Below, piece after piece: positions 11,505-22,081 of a DNA stretch of 64,000 nucleotides (position 1 is the stretch's first letter; the number at the start of each line of letters is the position of its first letter). Location of the stretch: contig CP136067.1 of the NCBI GenBank assembly GCA_032622095.1, forward strand, positions 98,694,707 to 98,758,706. Reading direction: 5' to 3'. Source of the DNA: Siphonodentalium dalli. Lineage: Eukaryota > Mollusca > Scaphopoda > Gadilida > Siphonodentaliidae. Both the position numbers and the translations under genes were made by a program. The notes under the pieces were generated by a model. It worked only from the letters and a program-made list of their open reading frames with translations, ran no database searches and was not told the DNA's origin.

Positions 11505-12000
11505 ATTGTGCCCATGAAAATTGTCTAAATTAAATATTAAGTCATGCCGTCAAAATTCAATAGTATATTTATCGGCGACCATATTATATACGGCAATGAT
11601 TCCATATAGTATGACTGAATCTTACTCTGCTGATATTTAATATGTATTATTAATGCGGCATTCATTATGTGTTATGTGGGTGGTTCGAATTATCATGAGT
11701 ACAGTACGTAATTCTCATTCCTGGGTTAACTTCCCGCTTTAGCAATCATTTCATTTCTTCGTCATGTTATGATTTATCGTTGATAGCAAACTATTGTATT
11801 TTGGGAAAATGTTACCTTTTCGATTGTGGGCAGTTGTTAAGACGGTTTGATTTCGGTTCGTTTGATAACCGGACAAGTTTCAATTATGCGAATACCTGCT
11901 TAGTCATTGACAATTTCCACTAAATGCGAGAGTAGAGATTCATGTCAATCATGGCATGATCCGCCGCCCGGGGTCTGACGTCATTCGACGCAGTGTTGAA

Positions 12001-12009
12001 ATTGCAGTG
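12001..12009. repeat. 9-bp target-site duplication, left
   Basis: The sequence attgcagtg is present here and again at 16741-16749, but only once (24441-24449) in the uninterrupted sister duplicon. It is the target duplication of the 4731-bp insertion. Confidence 0.9.
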
Positions 12010-12301
12010 CAAGCTGTACACAGCGCCATCTACGCTCATGCTATGATTTACCGCTGGCACCACGTAAATTATGGGAGGAATCATCACATTTTTTGGTTTG
12101 AGACTTGTGTTTGTCACAATTCATTATACACTATTCTGACAAAAAATAATGTTCATCTGCAATTGGATATTTGCCGGGTGAGATCAAATTAGTCGGAATT
12201 TGTTCGATATTGTATCGCAAAATAGTCCGCTGAAAAATCCTGCGCTGACCTTTCCCCGGAAGTAAACAAAGGCACATGTTTGAAAACACGATTTATTAAT
12301 T

Positions 12302-12609
12302 ATGGATTTTAAAACATGTTGCATTCTTGCCAAGGAGCACATTAATTTTAAATACGATTTGAAGAAGGGGCAACTTGATGCACTAGAGTATATTTTTAAA
12401 GGAAATGAGGTAATCGTCAATCTTCCAGTTGAGTATGGGAAGTGTGTCATATTTTATTGCTAAAATTTTATTAAAATTTAAAAAAAATGCACGGAAATCA
12501 ACAGTATTGATTGTCAGTCCACTGAATATGGACCACCAAGATCAAATAACGAAGATATCAACTTTGAACTTAGATATTAAAGAATGCCTATTAGACACCA
12601 ACCACAACT
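12302..12609 (+). pseudogene. RecQ-like helicase, motif I and Ia fragment (frameshifted)
   Basis: From the ATG at 12302 the frame reads …KKGQLDALEYIFKGNEV… and NLPVEYGKCVIF, matching the Q motif/motif I (Walker A) region of RecQ-like helicases, with VEYGKC in place of the usual TGYGKS. It stops at 12461. The next segment continues in another frame as STVLIVSPLNMDHQDQITKI, the motif Ia region (SPL…DQ). A frameshift near 12450-12465 therefore separates the two. The altered Walker A and the frameshift indicate a non-functional copy. Confidence 0.7.
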
Positions 12610-12689
12610 GACAGTTACAATGGACTTTCTGCTCTGTTATCCTCTTCCATAAAATCAGATATAATCATGTAAACATCACTGACTGCTCC

Positions 12690-13038
12690 ACTAACACCCA
12701 CACGAGACCACAAAATTCCCCGCCCCTTCTATCGACCGAAATACCTCAGCACTTCCTTCGATCCTCGAACAATTTCTCTCCTGAACAAAATCCCAACTGA
12801 CACTGCCTATATTCAGGACGCATCATTGTTTAAGGATGCCCTCGAGCTCCACAGTCACTTCTATGAACCCGATCACCATAGTGCCAAAATAATGGTACAT
12901 AGAATTCAAATGCTCTTGATTTTAATAATAAAAAAAACAAACAAAATCTTTTACCCATGTAAATATCTTTTATTCATGCTCCCCTAATAATCATCAGTTC
13001 ATTGGGGGCATGGGGTATACTGTAGATGTAGATGTAGA
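12690..13038 (+). mobile_element. 5'-truncated LINE 3' end
   Basis: One plus-strand frame reads RPKYLSTSFDPRTISLLNKI, then PTDTAYIQDASLFKDALEL. This is the C-terminal signature of many non-LTR retrotransposon polyproteins (…FPRTI..WN.LP…). It is followed by a short 3' UTR and ends in a tgtaga microsatellite (13021-13037), a typical LINE tail. It lies within what would be an intron of the helicase relic. Confidence 0.6.
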
Positions 13039-13165
13039 CTAGTGATGCGGACTGGACCAGACCACCTTGGGTGGTCCAGTCCACTGCCAATGCGGTCCAG
13101 TCCAGTCGAGCCCATTCCGGTCCGGTACATATACCTGGACCGGTCCAAAACTGTCCGGTCCACCT
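13038..13165. repeat. ggtccagtcc-rich palindromic block
   Basis: The block holds repeated ggaccggtcc / ggtccagtcc words and a hairpin of gaccacc with ggtggtc near 13057-13078. The start agtgatgcgg is reminiscent of hAT element ends, but I found no matching right end. Confidence 0.4.
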
Positions 13166-13828
13166 ATAATAGGCTATATGTTAATGAATTCTCTGTTTTC
13201 TCAAATTTTTACTCTGTATATTACAAACTATAAGGTTATTGAGTTCAGTGCATTGCAATGAGTCCATGTATGTTAAAACTTACATTGTTTGCCAATTGTA
13301 TGCATCATTGTCTGTCTCTGGTGGGATATACATGTACTGGGAACGATGCACGATAATAGTATTTCTAGTAATGCGAACATGCACTAATTAAATGTACTAG
13401 TATTGGACAGATATGCAGCTACATGTAGGGCAAGAATGTGTTATAACCAATCTAACATGGCACTCAACTTATCGTATGCATGATTTGTATCATACTTATT
13501 TTCATTAAATTGAAATTTAAACGAAATAACTACCCGGTATACTGTTTACAATTATACAAATGTGTACTAATATGACTACTACATTAATTTTAGAGATTGT
13601 GATGGCTGATTTTATAGTCCTGACAATTACAGTTTTATACCTAAGTACAACTACTATTGGACTAATGTGACTGTCTTGTGTATGTACTATGTAATGTGGT
13701 TTGCATGTTTCTTCGATAATTATAAAGTTATGTGAAAAACAATAGATTAATCGATTCGATATCCATCCAAATTGATTAGTTGATGCCATGTTACACGGTT
13801 TATGACAAATTGTTCCATACTCATTCAG

Positions 13829-14025
13829 TCCACCCCAGGACCACACCGGTCCAAAGCGTGTATATGTTTCTCTGGCTGATGTAGCAAAGGGGGATTTTGA
13901 CATTGTGATAACCCATCCTGAGGCATTATTAAATTCAGCCGTTGGTTCCAATTTGATAGGAAAGGATATCTTTAAAGATGCAGTTACTGCTGTTGTGGTG
14001 GATGAGTGCCACATTGTTAAACGTG
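13829..14025 (+). pseudogene. RecQ-like helicase exon with motif Ib and DECH box
   Basis: The frame reads KRVYVSLADVAKGDFDIVIT, then HPEALLN (motif Ib), and later AVVVDECHIVKR (motif II, DECH box), as in metazoan RecQ-like helicases. It ends at ACGTG|GTAAAT, a credible splice donor in phase 1; an acceptor ending attcag precedes it. The long insert between motif Ia and this exon contains the LINE fragment. Coding sense is intact within this exon, but the neighbouring exons are broken. Confidence 0.7.
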
Positions 14026-15223
14026 GTAAATTATTGATATAATTGTATTATAGGTGGTAATTGATATAGTAATTCACAGTGAACTAAGTACTGCATACAT
14101 GCTTCCATATTTAATAGCATGTAGTATCATACTGAGTTCACTGTGAATTAGTGAGACCGTATAGCTACTAAAATGTGTACTGTAGTTAGGCTACAAAAGT
14201 TCTAATACATTGCCAGTCTAAGTTTGTGCATATACGATAAATTGAAATTTAGTTAAAATATCTGAGAACAGCAGATGTATTAAAATGAAGAAAAAAACAT
14301 TTGTTGAATTCAAGACTTTTAAGTGTTAACATATTAAGCAGAGCCTGGCTGAACCACATGATGGATCGCTTCCATCCTCAAGCGTTGATACCATTTAAAG
14401 GTGCTTTATCTCTTCCCTGAACATTCTGTACAGATATGGGTGAAACGTGAAATAATATTAATATATTTGAATCAGGAGCTATTTTTTTGTTGCTAATAAT
14501 TAATTTGATTCTCTAATTATTAAAGAGGACGGACAGAAAAGTGGTTATTGTTTTTTTAGAACATTATAAGATGTCTGGTTAGTAATCTATATTCATTACA
14601 CCTATGAAATTGTGGTAACAAATTCTTATCTTGTGGCTTTGGCAGCCTTTGATAATAATAATTCAAATAGTAATTGAAAATGAGTTTCATTGAGTTAGTT
14701 TGAACTTTGAAGTGATCCTTGGAAGAGATAGAGCATCTTTAATTGTGTTCTAAATATTCATGTGAAGGGGCAGATCGCTTGAGGCCCCATGGTTCATAAA
14801 GCCAGTTGTCTGTGTGTAAATGTAGTAATCAGCTTTTACTAGTTTCAAATAACATTGACTATAACAAAAATGATTATACCCCAATGTCCCATAGGAATGG
14901 TGGGTATAAACACTAACTGTATTACATGAATCTAGTCCTTCATACATCTGTCCATCCATCAAAGCAGATGTCTATCTCACCCACTGTTCAAATTGTTTGT
15001 GGGGGGGGAATACTTTTGGAGAGAAAGAAGATTCAACTTATTTATTGCTATATTAATCAAAATGGAAAATACACAACAGAGCGCAGTTACACTAGGGTTA
15101 CCGTACTAACATAATTACCACAAGTTGTCCAAGTCATACATAAAAAATGTTCTAAAAAATATTATCAAAATCATCACATTTCTTCATTTCAATGGACAAA
15201 ATTTCCATACTGCTTACAAAAAG
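14026..15223. other. Intron-like DNA between helicase exons
   Basis: AT-rich with no coding signal. The WGxx segment expected after the DECH box was not found, so an exon may be missing or too decayed to see. A run of G residues lies near 15001. Confidence 0.4.
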
Positions 15224-15359
15224 TTGAAGTTGTTGCCATCATCTTCCCTGGGATTCCCTTTGTTGCCATGAGTGGGAGTCTGACAACTCAAATGTTAAGT
15301 AATCTACCCAAGACACTCGGTTTAGATAAGCCAGTGAAAGTCCAAGAAAATGTTGATAG
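15224..15359 (+). pseudogene. RecQ-like helicase motif III exon, broken by a MITE
   Basis: After aaaag at 15223 the phase-1 frame reads …IPFVAMSGSLTTQMLSNLPK… and ends KPVKVQENVDR. This is the motif III region (SGSLT for SATLT) through to the VDRPNI signature. The reading frame is cut exactly inside VDR/PNI by the MITE at 15360-15816. Confidence 0.7.
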
Positions 15360-15816
15360 GGCCAAAACAATATAATCCTGTGTTTCTGGTGACATGCAAG
15401 AAAAAAATAGGGGCGGGCGGGTGGCTTTTCATTTTATTTTATTTTTTCATTTTATTTTCACCTTTGTTCAAAATGAATATGGATACTATCCTAGGCTGCT
15501 TCTCCTTGTTTTTAATGTACTATGAAATAAATAAAACTTAAGTACATAATATTAGAATAGAGTGTAAATTTATTGTTTTATTGAATAACACATGAAAAAT
15601 AAGTTTAAATTGGCTGTGACCTAATTGAACTGAGGTATAATTTACGGTTTAACAGTACACATGTTGTGTCCATTTTACATGGAAATCAATCGGTTTACAC
15701 GGAAAATAAAATCAAATGCGTACTGATTTTGCAAAATCAATAAAATGAAAACGTTCGGGGGCCCTGGAATAGGGGCTGGTGGGTCACCAGAAACACAGGT
15801 CAATTTAATTTTGGCC
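15360..15816. mobile_element. 457-bp MITE inserted in the helicase coding sequence
   Basis: Ends are GGCCAAAA…TTTTGGCC. The inverted repeats extend about 36 bp and include a perfect 17-bp stretch, cctgtgtttctggtgac at 15377-15393, with its complement at 15784-15800. TAG is duplicated at 15357-15359 and 15817-15819. Removing the element and one TAG rejoins the helicase frame across VDR and PNIFEQV. A 3-bp duplication and GG-start ends recall PIF/Harbinger MITEs, although the usual target is TWA. Confidence 0.85.
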
Positions 15817-15819
15817 TAG

Positions 15820-16110
15820 GCCAAATATTTTTGAACAAGTGCTTCGAGGTAAATTTAGAGGACAATGTTGCCAAATATGATGCAATATTCATACTAGAAT
15901 GTGACAAACTGTTCAATGATCCTGAAAACTATCCAGTGACTATGATGTTTATGCCAATTGCATGCATGTGCCACCTGCATGGCCACCAATTTAGATTATT
16001 TGTTTGGAAAACAGACAATAAAGGAGAGTTGCTATTCATCTATAGTTCAGTCATGAACGTAGTGCGTATCCTTACTGGAAGCAGCAATCTGCGAAAGCGG
16101 TCATGTTGAC
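15820..16110 (+). pseudogene. RecQ-like helicase, region after motif III
   Basis: From 15820 the frame gives PNIFEQVLRGKFRGQCC and then breaks. In another frame it continues YDAIFILECDKLFNDPENYP, then VTMMFMP, the start of the second RecA-like lobe in this helicase group. Beyond this the similarity fades. At least one frameshift (near 15865-15875) and no motif IV-VI region show a truncated relic. Confidence 0.55.
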
Positions 16111-16437
16111 CTACTATTCATCAACCTCTTCTTCACTCTGGCTTTCTTAACTGTTAGTCACTTAGTCAAGTTAGTGTTAGCTGGTTAGGCCTACTTTCTT
16201 TTTCAACTTCTTGCCTGCCAGTGGTGTTCTGCAAGTCACACTTTCAGAATTAGATGTCTTGCACTGTGTACTCCGTGGACTTTTCTGAGAGTAAGAATGT
16301 GGCGTACCAGGTATTCGAATCAATCTCTTTGTCTTTTTGTACGGTATATTTGTAAATAAACTCTCTTTATATTAATTATCAGTGATTATAAGCAAAACAA
16401 GAAGAAATTTTGTTGTTTAACTTGATCCGCTTATAAT

Positions 16438-16735
16438 TTACAATTCACAAGATGATTTTGGAATCTCGTCCGCTAAATCTCCAATTAACAACTTTAACTT
16501 GCGGCTGATATCTTCTTTAGCGCACTTATTTTGGTTTAGCTTATAGCGTCTCCATGTATCGGATGTTAAACAAGAGAAACAAGCCGAAATGTAAGTCTTA
16601 GTTGGAGTTTCGCCACCCAAGTGGCAGCCATTTTCTGGGTTTTTCACATTTCTAAAAATAGACAGTCGTAAATAGTGCAGAGGTGCGGGCAGCGCTAAGT
16701 CCCGCGTAGCATATGGGACTGAACTCTGTCTTGCA
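16438..16735 (-). other. Open minus-strand frame at right end of transposon
   Basis: About 98 codons are open between the right terminus and 16438, including …CFSCLTSDTWRRYKLNQNK… and ending KSSCEL. It runs straight into a possible donor (GTGAATT|GTAAAT). Its place at a transposon end suggests a 5' exon of a transposon gene on the minus strand, but I do not recognise the protein. Confidence 0.3.
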
Positions 16736-16740
16736 GCTTG

Positions 16741-16749
16741 ATTGCAGTG
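16741..16749. repeat. 9-bp target-site duplication, right
   Basis: Second attgcagtg, matching 12001-12009. Confidence 0.9.
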
Positions 16750-17420
16750 TTGTGACTTAATATCAAAACCCTGGAACATTCACTGACACAAGAGGATACA
16801 TATACAATTAACACAAACTTCTATGTCAACCAATAGTGACAATAATAACAACGACTCAACGAGCAGCTGTTACTGTTATAATATTGACAATTCAATTGAC
16901 AGTGTTCTGAATCTGATTGTTTCAAAGCACATGCATGTACATTTACACATGTACATGTACTGTGCGCACCAGTGTAATTCACAAGAGCTTCAATGTGAAC
17001 AACAACACCGTAAACAATGAACTGACGCGCACAGTGACGGATGATCACATATCTACAAATCTAACTTTACAATTACACGGACAAATTCATCCCGTGTTCA
17101 TCAATTTTCATTGAAACGTGTGGATATGAGACATTGTCATCATTCGCCATGTTATCGTCAAGTTATTACGACAATTTACCGGGAGTACACTATTGGTTGG
17201 ATGTTCTTATCAAACTAGCTTTGGCTGACTCACTGATATTGATACTAAGTCAGTGTCGTGATACCAGTATACAGTTTGATGCATCATGCTTTAAAATTTC
17301 ATGGAAAATGTGAGACTACAGGAGAACATTGTCGCCAAGTCATCACGCACAGTTATTAAGGAATCGGCTGTTGTCTTGAAGATTCCAATCCCATCTAGCT
17401 GTTATTGATATACATTACCA

Positions 17421-17914
17421 GTCAAAAGAAGTGGTATATTAAGCGCGCTATTTTCGCGCCCAATATCGCAATAATATTGCAAGTGGAAACGCTTATAAGC
17501 ATGTCGCTTGTGATATTATTGCAATATTTTGTGCTTAATATCTCAATATTTTGCGCTTAATATTGCGACATCTTGCGCTCAAAATTGTGACATATAAATC
17601 AAATTATTGCTTCTTCTATATTGTTTATTGTATAAATAGAGACATTGTTTTAGGTATGTATATATTTATAGTTATAAATGCTATATATACACTATATGTA
17701 CATTATATGCACAGTATTTATCTAATATAAATCTAACACTATCGGGTCTGTATGAAATTTAGCGCGCTTAGTATCGCAATATTTTGCGTTCAATATTGCA
17801 ATAATAAGCGCGACAGATTTTTTGTATTGTGCTATAATCACGCCTTTTTCTAAATTAAGCACGCTCAATATCGCAATAAAGGTGCGCCTATATAAGAATA
17901 CCACTTCCTCTGAC
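17421..17914. mobile_element. MITE-like element with gcgc/aatatcgc repeats, copy 1
   Basis: The ends gtcaaaagaagtggtat and (reverse complement) gtcagaggaagtggtat form inverted repeats 494 bp apart. The interior is filled with variants of gcgcttaatattgcaataa on both strands, so each arm folds on itself. An ortholog lies at 25122-25618 in duplicon copy 2. No transposase or clear target duplication was seen. Confidence 0.6.
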
Positions 17915-18114
17915 TTGTACTGTATTGTCATGATGTATACGGATTCACCTGTTAAAACAATAACTGTGTTTACATGTGACTGGACAATTTCACGCCTTAC
18001 ATGTTACCAAAAAGTATGCCATTACTTTTACATGTACATTAATTTGAGTTTTAACTGTGAAGCTTTGTTCTTTTTATGGCTTAAAAGGGCATGCCGATTC
18101 ATGTTTTAGAATTG

Positions 18115-18879
18115 CCATTTTTCAGCAGTTTTCAACTTTTCGCCAGAAATCAGAGAAACGCTCTTTATTGCTACCATATCTGGAATAGACTACCGCGGGA
18201 CGCTCTTTTGTGTTCCATGTTGTGCAAATGGCTATTTTATGTTTGGGACCCAAACACCCAAACACCGTATTCACAGTTGTATGTCTCATTACCCCAATTC
18301 GTCTTTTTGGGTTACATAATGCACGTCGAAAGGTAGTTCAGATATGTATCGACCTATTTTTCGATACTGAGAAACATTCGAAAGCGAATAATATTATGTG
18401 TATTTTGGAGCGCAAACCGCCATGTGGGTTTAACACACAGCGTCCAGTATCTGACAATAACCGCTGTTAGATCAATGTCTCAAACAATTGTTTCAACATG
18501 AAGAATCTCGTCAGAAACTATTCGTATATGTGTTCATGTTATTCTTGGTAATCATTAAAGAAAAGACTGTGTGTGGTCATTTCAGCTGCACACCCCGCAA
18601 ATACTTTGTGATACTTGAGCATAACACAGACAGAAGATATTGCTGCGTCATTGTAGCTCATCAGTGCAGTATAATTCCACCTTGTTTAAATAATATATAA
18701 CGTCATAACATTTCGACAAGCACCGATGCAAAAGGGCCCATTATGTTACTCTTCGACAAGTCGATAAAGTGCAATATGTCCATTAGAATCGCGGTACACA
18801 CCGAAACACAATGACAACTCGCTGGTGGATTGAAATAACTCCCCTGTTCCACTGAGGGACAACGATAGGATCGCCATAC
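18115..18879. other. Intergenic DNA
   Basis: No gene recognised. It contains one occurrence of the recurring word acgctcttta at 18160-18169. Confidence 0.4.
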
Positions 18880-18910
18880 TGTTGACAACAGCAGAGACTT
18901 TGTCAACGAT

Positions 18911-18993
18911 CCATTTCCTGTTCCACGTTGGTAGTCTGAGGAACCAGTCAAGCGCTGCTGTGCTATTGGGAAGTTTTCATTCTGGTGAGTGAT
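18911..18993. repeat. Dispersed repeat (cacgttggtaatctgag family)
   Basis: This segment, with gttccacgttggtagtctga, then caagcgctg and ggtgagtgatcgcc, is related to 9846-9928, 22287-22370 and 26464-26571. It thus occurs inside each duplicon copy and again 0.6-0.8 kb beyond the right end of each copy. Confidence 0.65.
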
Positions 18994-19118
18994 CGCCTAC
19001 CTTTTTAGATCCCCAGACACACGTACCTTCCTCTATACAGTTACGTTTCCTTCATTTATTGATGCCCATAACTTCATGCCTTCCTCTATACCGGTACATC
19101 ATGTATCTATATCTATAT

Positions 19119-20960
19119 TTGCGAATGTCTGTATGTCTGTCTGTCTGTGTTCTATAGAAATTCACAGGGGACCACCTAGATGGCACAAAAGGGGTCTAAT
19201 ATGGGTAACTTTTTATGAGAAAGATAATGGCGAGGATTAGAATTTTCTAAAGTGGCGCCGTTGTTGTCAGGGGCAGAAAAGGGGGAGGGGCAGAACAAAA
19301 ATTTGTCGCCGATTGCCACCAAACTTATATATAATCATCCCCACAATATGAGGAATCTAATGGTGTGGTTTAAATGTGTCAAAAGTCGCGCCGTGCGCGT
19401 CAGGGATGCCCGGAAGGGAAGAGGGGCACCAAAATTGATCAAAAATAATTTTAGCGCCGAATTCCACCAAATTGATGCACATTCTTCTGAGATGTTCTCC
19501 ATAATACAAGGAATCTTATTGTGTGATTTAAAGACGCCAAATAGGTGTCGTTGGGATGAGAGATTGGGGGGGTGGGGGGTACTAAATCTGATCAGAATTG
19601 GTTTAGTCGCCGATTGCCACGAAACTTATACAAATTCATCCCCATGGTATGAGATGTCTAATGCCGTGGCTTAAAGCTGTCACAAGTGGCGTCATTCGAG
19701 TCAGGTGTGCACTGACAGGGAAAGGGGCACCAAAATTGATACACAATATTTTTAGCGCCAATTTCCACCAAATTGATACACATTCTTATCCATGATATGA
19801 GGAATCTAATCGTGTGATTTTAAAGACGTCATTATGGTGCTGCTTTGGTGAGAGATGGGGGTGGGGTGGGGTGGGCACTAAATTTGATCAAAATTTGTTT
19901 AGTCGCGGATTAGCACCAAACTCACAAATAATAATCTCCATGATATCAGGAGTCAAATTGTGTGGTTTAAAGATGTCAAAAGTGGGGCCATTCGAGTCAG
20001 GGGTGCCTAGAGGGTGTGAGGGACAATATATTTAGCGCCGATATCCACCTGATTGATACATATTCTTCTCCGTGATACGAATAATCTAATCGTGTGGTTT
20101 AAATGCGCCAAGTTGGTGCCTTTTGTGTGAGAGATATGTAATGGTGGCCCTAAATTTGATACGAATTTGTATTCTCCCCAATTTTCATAAATTTAATATA
20201 TATTCATCTCTATAATGAGTCTAAGTGTGTGGTTTAATTATGTCAAAAGTGGCGCCGCTTGAGTCCGAAATAGGGACGGTAGGGTCACCAAAATATTATA
20301 ACATATGTTTAGTGCCAAATTATTACCATCAAACTCATACACGTTCTTCTCAAATGATGCAATGAATCAAATATTTGCGAATATCTGTCTGTGTTCTATA
20401 TATAACTTTAAGGGTACAATCGAGATGGCACCAAGGCGGTCTAACAGGGATAACTTTTTACGAGTAAGATAATGGTGCGGATTAAAATTTTCTAAAGTGA
20501 AGTTGTTGGTGTCAGGGGGGGGGGGGGGCTATTTTTAGCACAGATATCGACCTAATTGATATATTATTCTTTTCCGTCATGCGAGGAATATAAACGTGTG
20601 ATTTAAAGACGCGAAACTGGTGCCGTTTGGTGAGAGATGGGAGGGGGGTAATAACTATGATAAGAATTTGTTTAGTTGCCGATTATCACCAAACTTATAT
20701 ATAATCATCTCCATTATATAATGCACGCATGAGTCTAATAGACATGGTTTAAATATGACAAAAGTGGCGCGGTTCAAGTCATGCATGAGGGGAGTTGCAA
20801 CAAAGTTGATACAAATATATTTAGCACTGATTCCACCAAATTCATGCACGTTCTTCTCTAATGATATGATGAATTAAATCACATTTGGGGTCATTTGGGT
20901 CATGGATGGCGAGAGGAGATTCACTAGCATTTATAAGATTGTTCAATTCGCCGATATACA
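19119..20960. repeat. Degenerate dimeric satellite, ~149-bp monomers
   Basis: The block ccaccaaa(ct/tt)… recurs near 19318, 19467, 19617, 19766, 19915, 20046, 20188 and 20327. Spacing is ~149 bp early and 130-145 bp later. Alternate monomers differ: one has aaacttatata…atcatcc and aagtggcgcc, the other aaattgatacacattcttc and tttaaagacgcc. A leader (tatttgcgaatgtctgt… to …ttttctaaagtgg) at 19119-19260 recurs at 20380-20510, giving a ~1.26-kb superunit. A 140-codon open frame (19252-19674) is repeat-derived. Confidence 0.85.
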
Positions 20961-21690
20961 ACAAAGTTATATATAGTCATCTCACAGGCCATCTCCATGT
21001 CGTTCTAATGAGTTTTTGGCGTTCCAATTTCACAATCTCGACAAATGGTGACCGAATTAAGTAACTGGAACAATTATATCTTCTCAACTGTCATATTTAT
21101 ATGGGGATGGAAATCAGAGCATTCCTATTATGATATAGCAAAACAGATCCATAGAAGAAAGCATTAAAAGTATATTTATATCAATCTATTTAAGAGATAC
21201 ATATATTCATTCAAACTGAGGGACCTTGAATCGTCAGAGGATTGCATATTAGAATGGCTCATGAAAATATTATAACACGATTGAGTCTGTCCCATTCAAT
21301 ATAGTTTCCACCTAAAAACAAAATACAATTGCCAAGAGATATGGAAATGTAGAGCAGGCCTGTTCAAAAATAGTGGTCACAGTGTGCAGTCAAATATGGT
21401 TACTTCTGAGATAAAGGAAAACACAGTCCGTAGCACATGACTTTTCACGATCCTCCAATATTGACATCTGACAAGGGTTTATCTGCCAGATACAGAGGGT
21501 TTCTTTCATTTTGTTTTAGAACAGACTCATCGCCTCACATAAACAACTCAAAATATCGCTATGTTGGGCACATGTAGCTGCTAAACATGCATAACATCAA
21601 TTTTTTTAAACTGAAAATGATTAGCCAGTATTTAGCACCAGAACAGAGGAGCACCTGGACATATATTAAAACATCTGTATCTTCATGAAG
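20961..21690. other. Intergenic DNA
   Basis: AT-rich with no coding sequence, repeat or hairpin that I can support. Confidence 0.4.
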
Positions 21691-22053
21691 ATATGATAAA
21701 CTAGATTGATTGATTGATTGATTGATTGATACATCTCTATGTGAATCACAATTGTCGTCTTTTATTTTTTCGAACTAATGTGTTTATGATGTTCATGTTC
21801 CATGCTATAACGTCTGAAGTATACGCAGTTGTAAATAAATACTTCTTTGTAGGTGGGACGGATTAAACGCAATAAACAAAATGATAATCGCTTCGACCTG
21901 ACAAGGTCTACCACTACTTATATTCGATGTGTAAGAATCATGTTTTGTGATGCCATTTGGATATACAATTTATGAGAATACGTGTAACACTTTGAGAGCA
22001 AGAGTATTCTCTATTTCCACCAAATATCCACAGAGGGTTTTACATCACTTTAA

Positions 22054-22081
22054 CCTGGGCAACACCGGGTAACCCTGCTAG
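22054..22081 (+). mobile_element. Helitron-like 3' terminus, duplicon copy 2
   Basis: Counterpart of 9617-9644. The hairpin loop has one change (gcaaca). Confidence 0.35.

Larger units (their letters stand above)
12010..16740. mobile_element. 4.73-kb DNA transposon carrying a RecQ-like helicase relic
   Basis: Insertion is proved by the sister duplicon, which lacks exactly this segment. Ends are short inverted repeats: caagctg at 12010-12016 and cagcttg at 16734-16740, then weaker matching (tacacag versus caagacag). A 9-bp target duplication flanks it. Inside are decayed exons of a RecQ-family helicase on the plus strand, a LINE 3' fragment, a nested MITE and an open minus-strand frame near the right end. 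A 9-bp duplication is usual for MULE-type transposons and possible for Merlin, but I see no transposase, so the superfamily is open. Either the helicase is cargo or the segment derives from a helicase-encoding element. Confidence 0.8.
9246..18114. repeat. Duplicon copy 1, interrupted by a transposon
   Basis: Bases 9246-12009 match 21691-24449, and 16750-18114 match 24450-25818, with only a few percent divergence. Subtracting the insert and one 9-bp target duplication (4740 bp) leaves 4129 bp, against 4128 bp for copy 2. The duplicon carries a (gatt)n tract at its left end, a Helitron-like terminus, a LINE fragment and a MITE, so it is a segmental duplication of repeat-rich DNA. No intact gene is recognised inside it. 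Confidence 0.9.

Noticed and set aside
15831-16109. Separate 92-codon gene
   Set aside because: It is the continuation of the RecQ-like helicase relic in a shifted frame, not an independent gene.
16823-17114. Open frames with Asn/Ser-rich or His/Met-rich peptides (16821-17114 and copy at 24524-24815)
   Set aside because: Low-complexity translations of (acatgtac) and (aac) rich DNA, open in several frames at once.
18091-18336. LINE C-terminal motif (YHIWNRLPRD) at 18160-18200
   Set aside because: Only a few residues fit the pattern and there is no supporting sequence on either side.
19252-19674. 140-codon frame in the 19-21 kb region
   Set aside because: It spans three satellite monomers and is interrupted in the others; repeat-derived.
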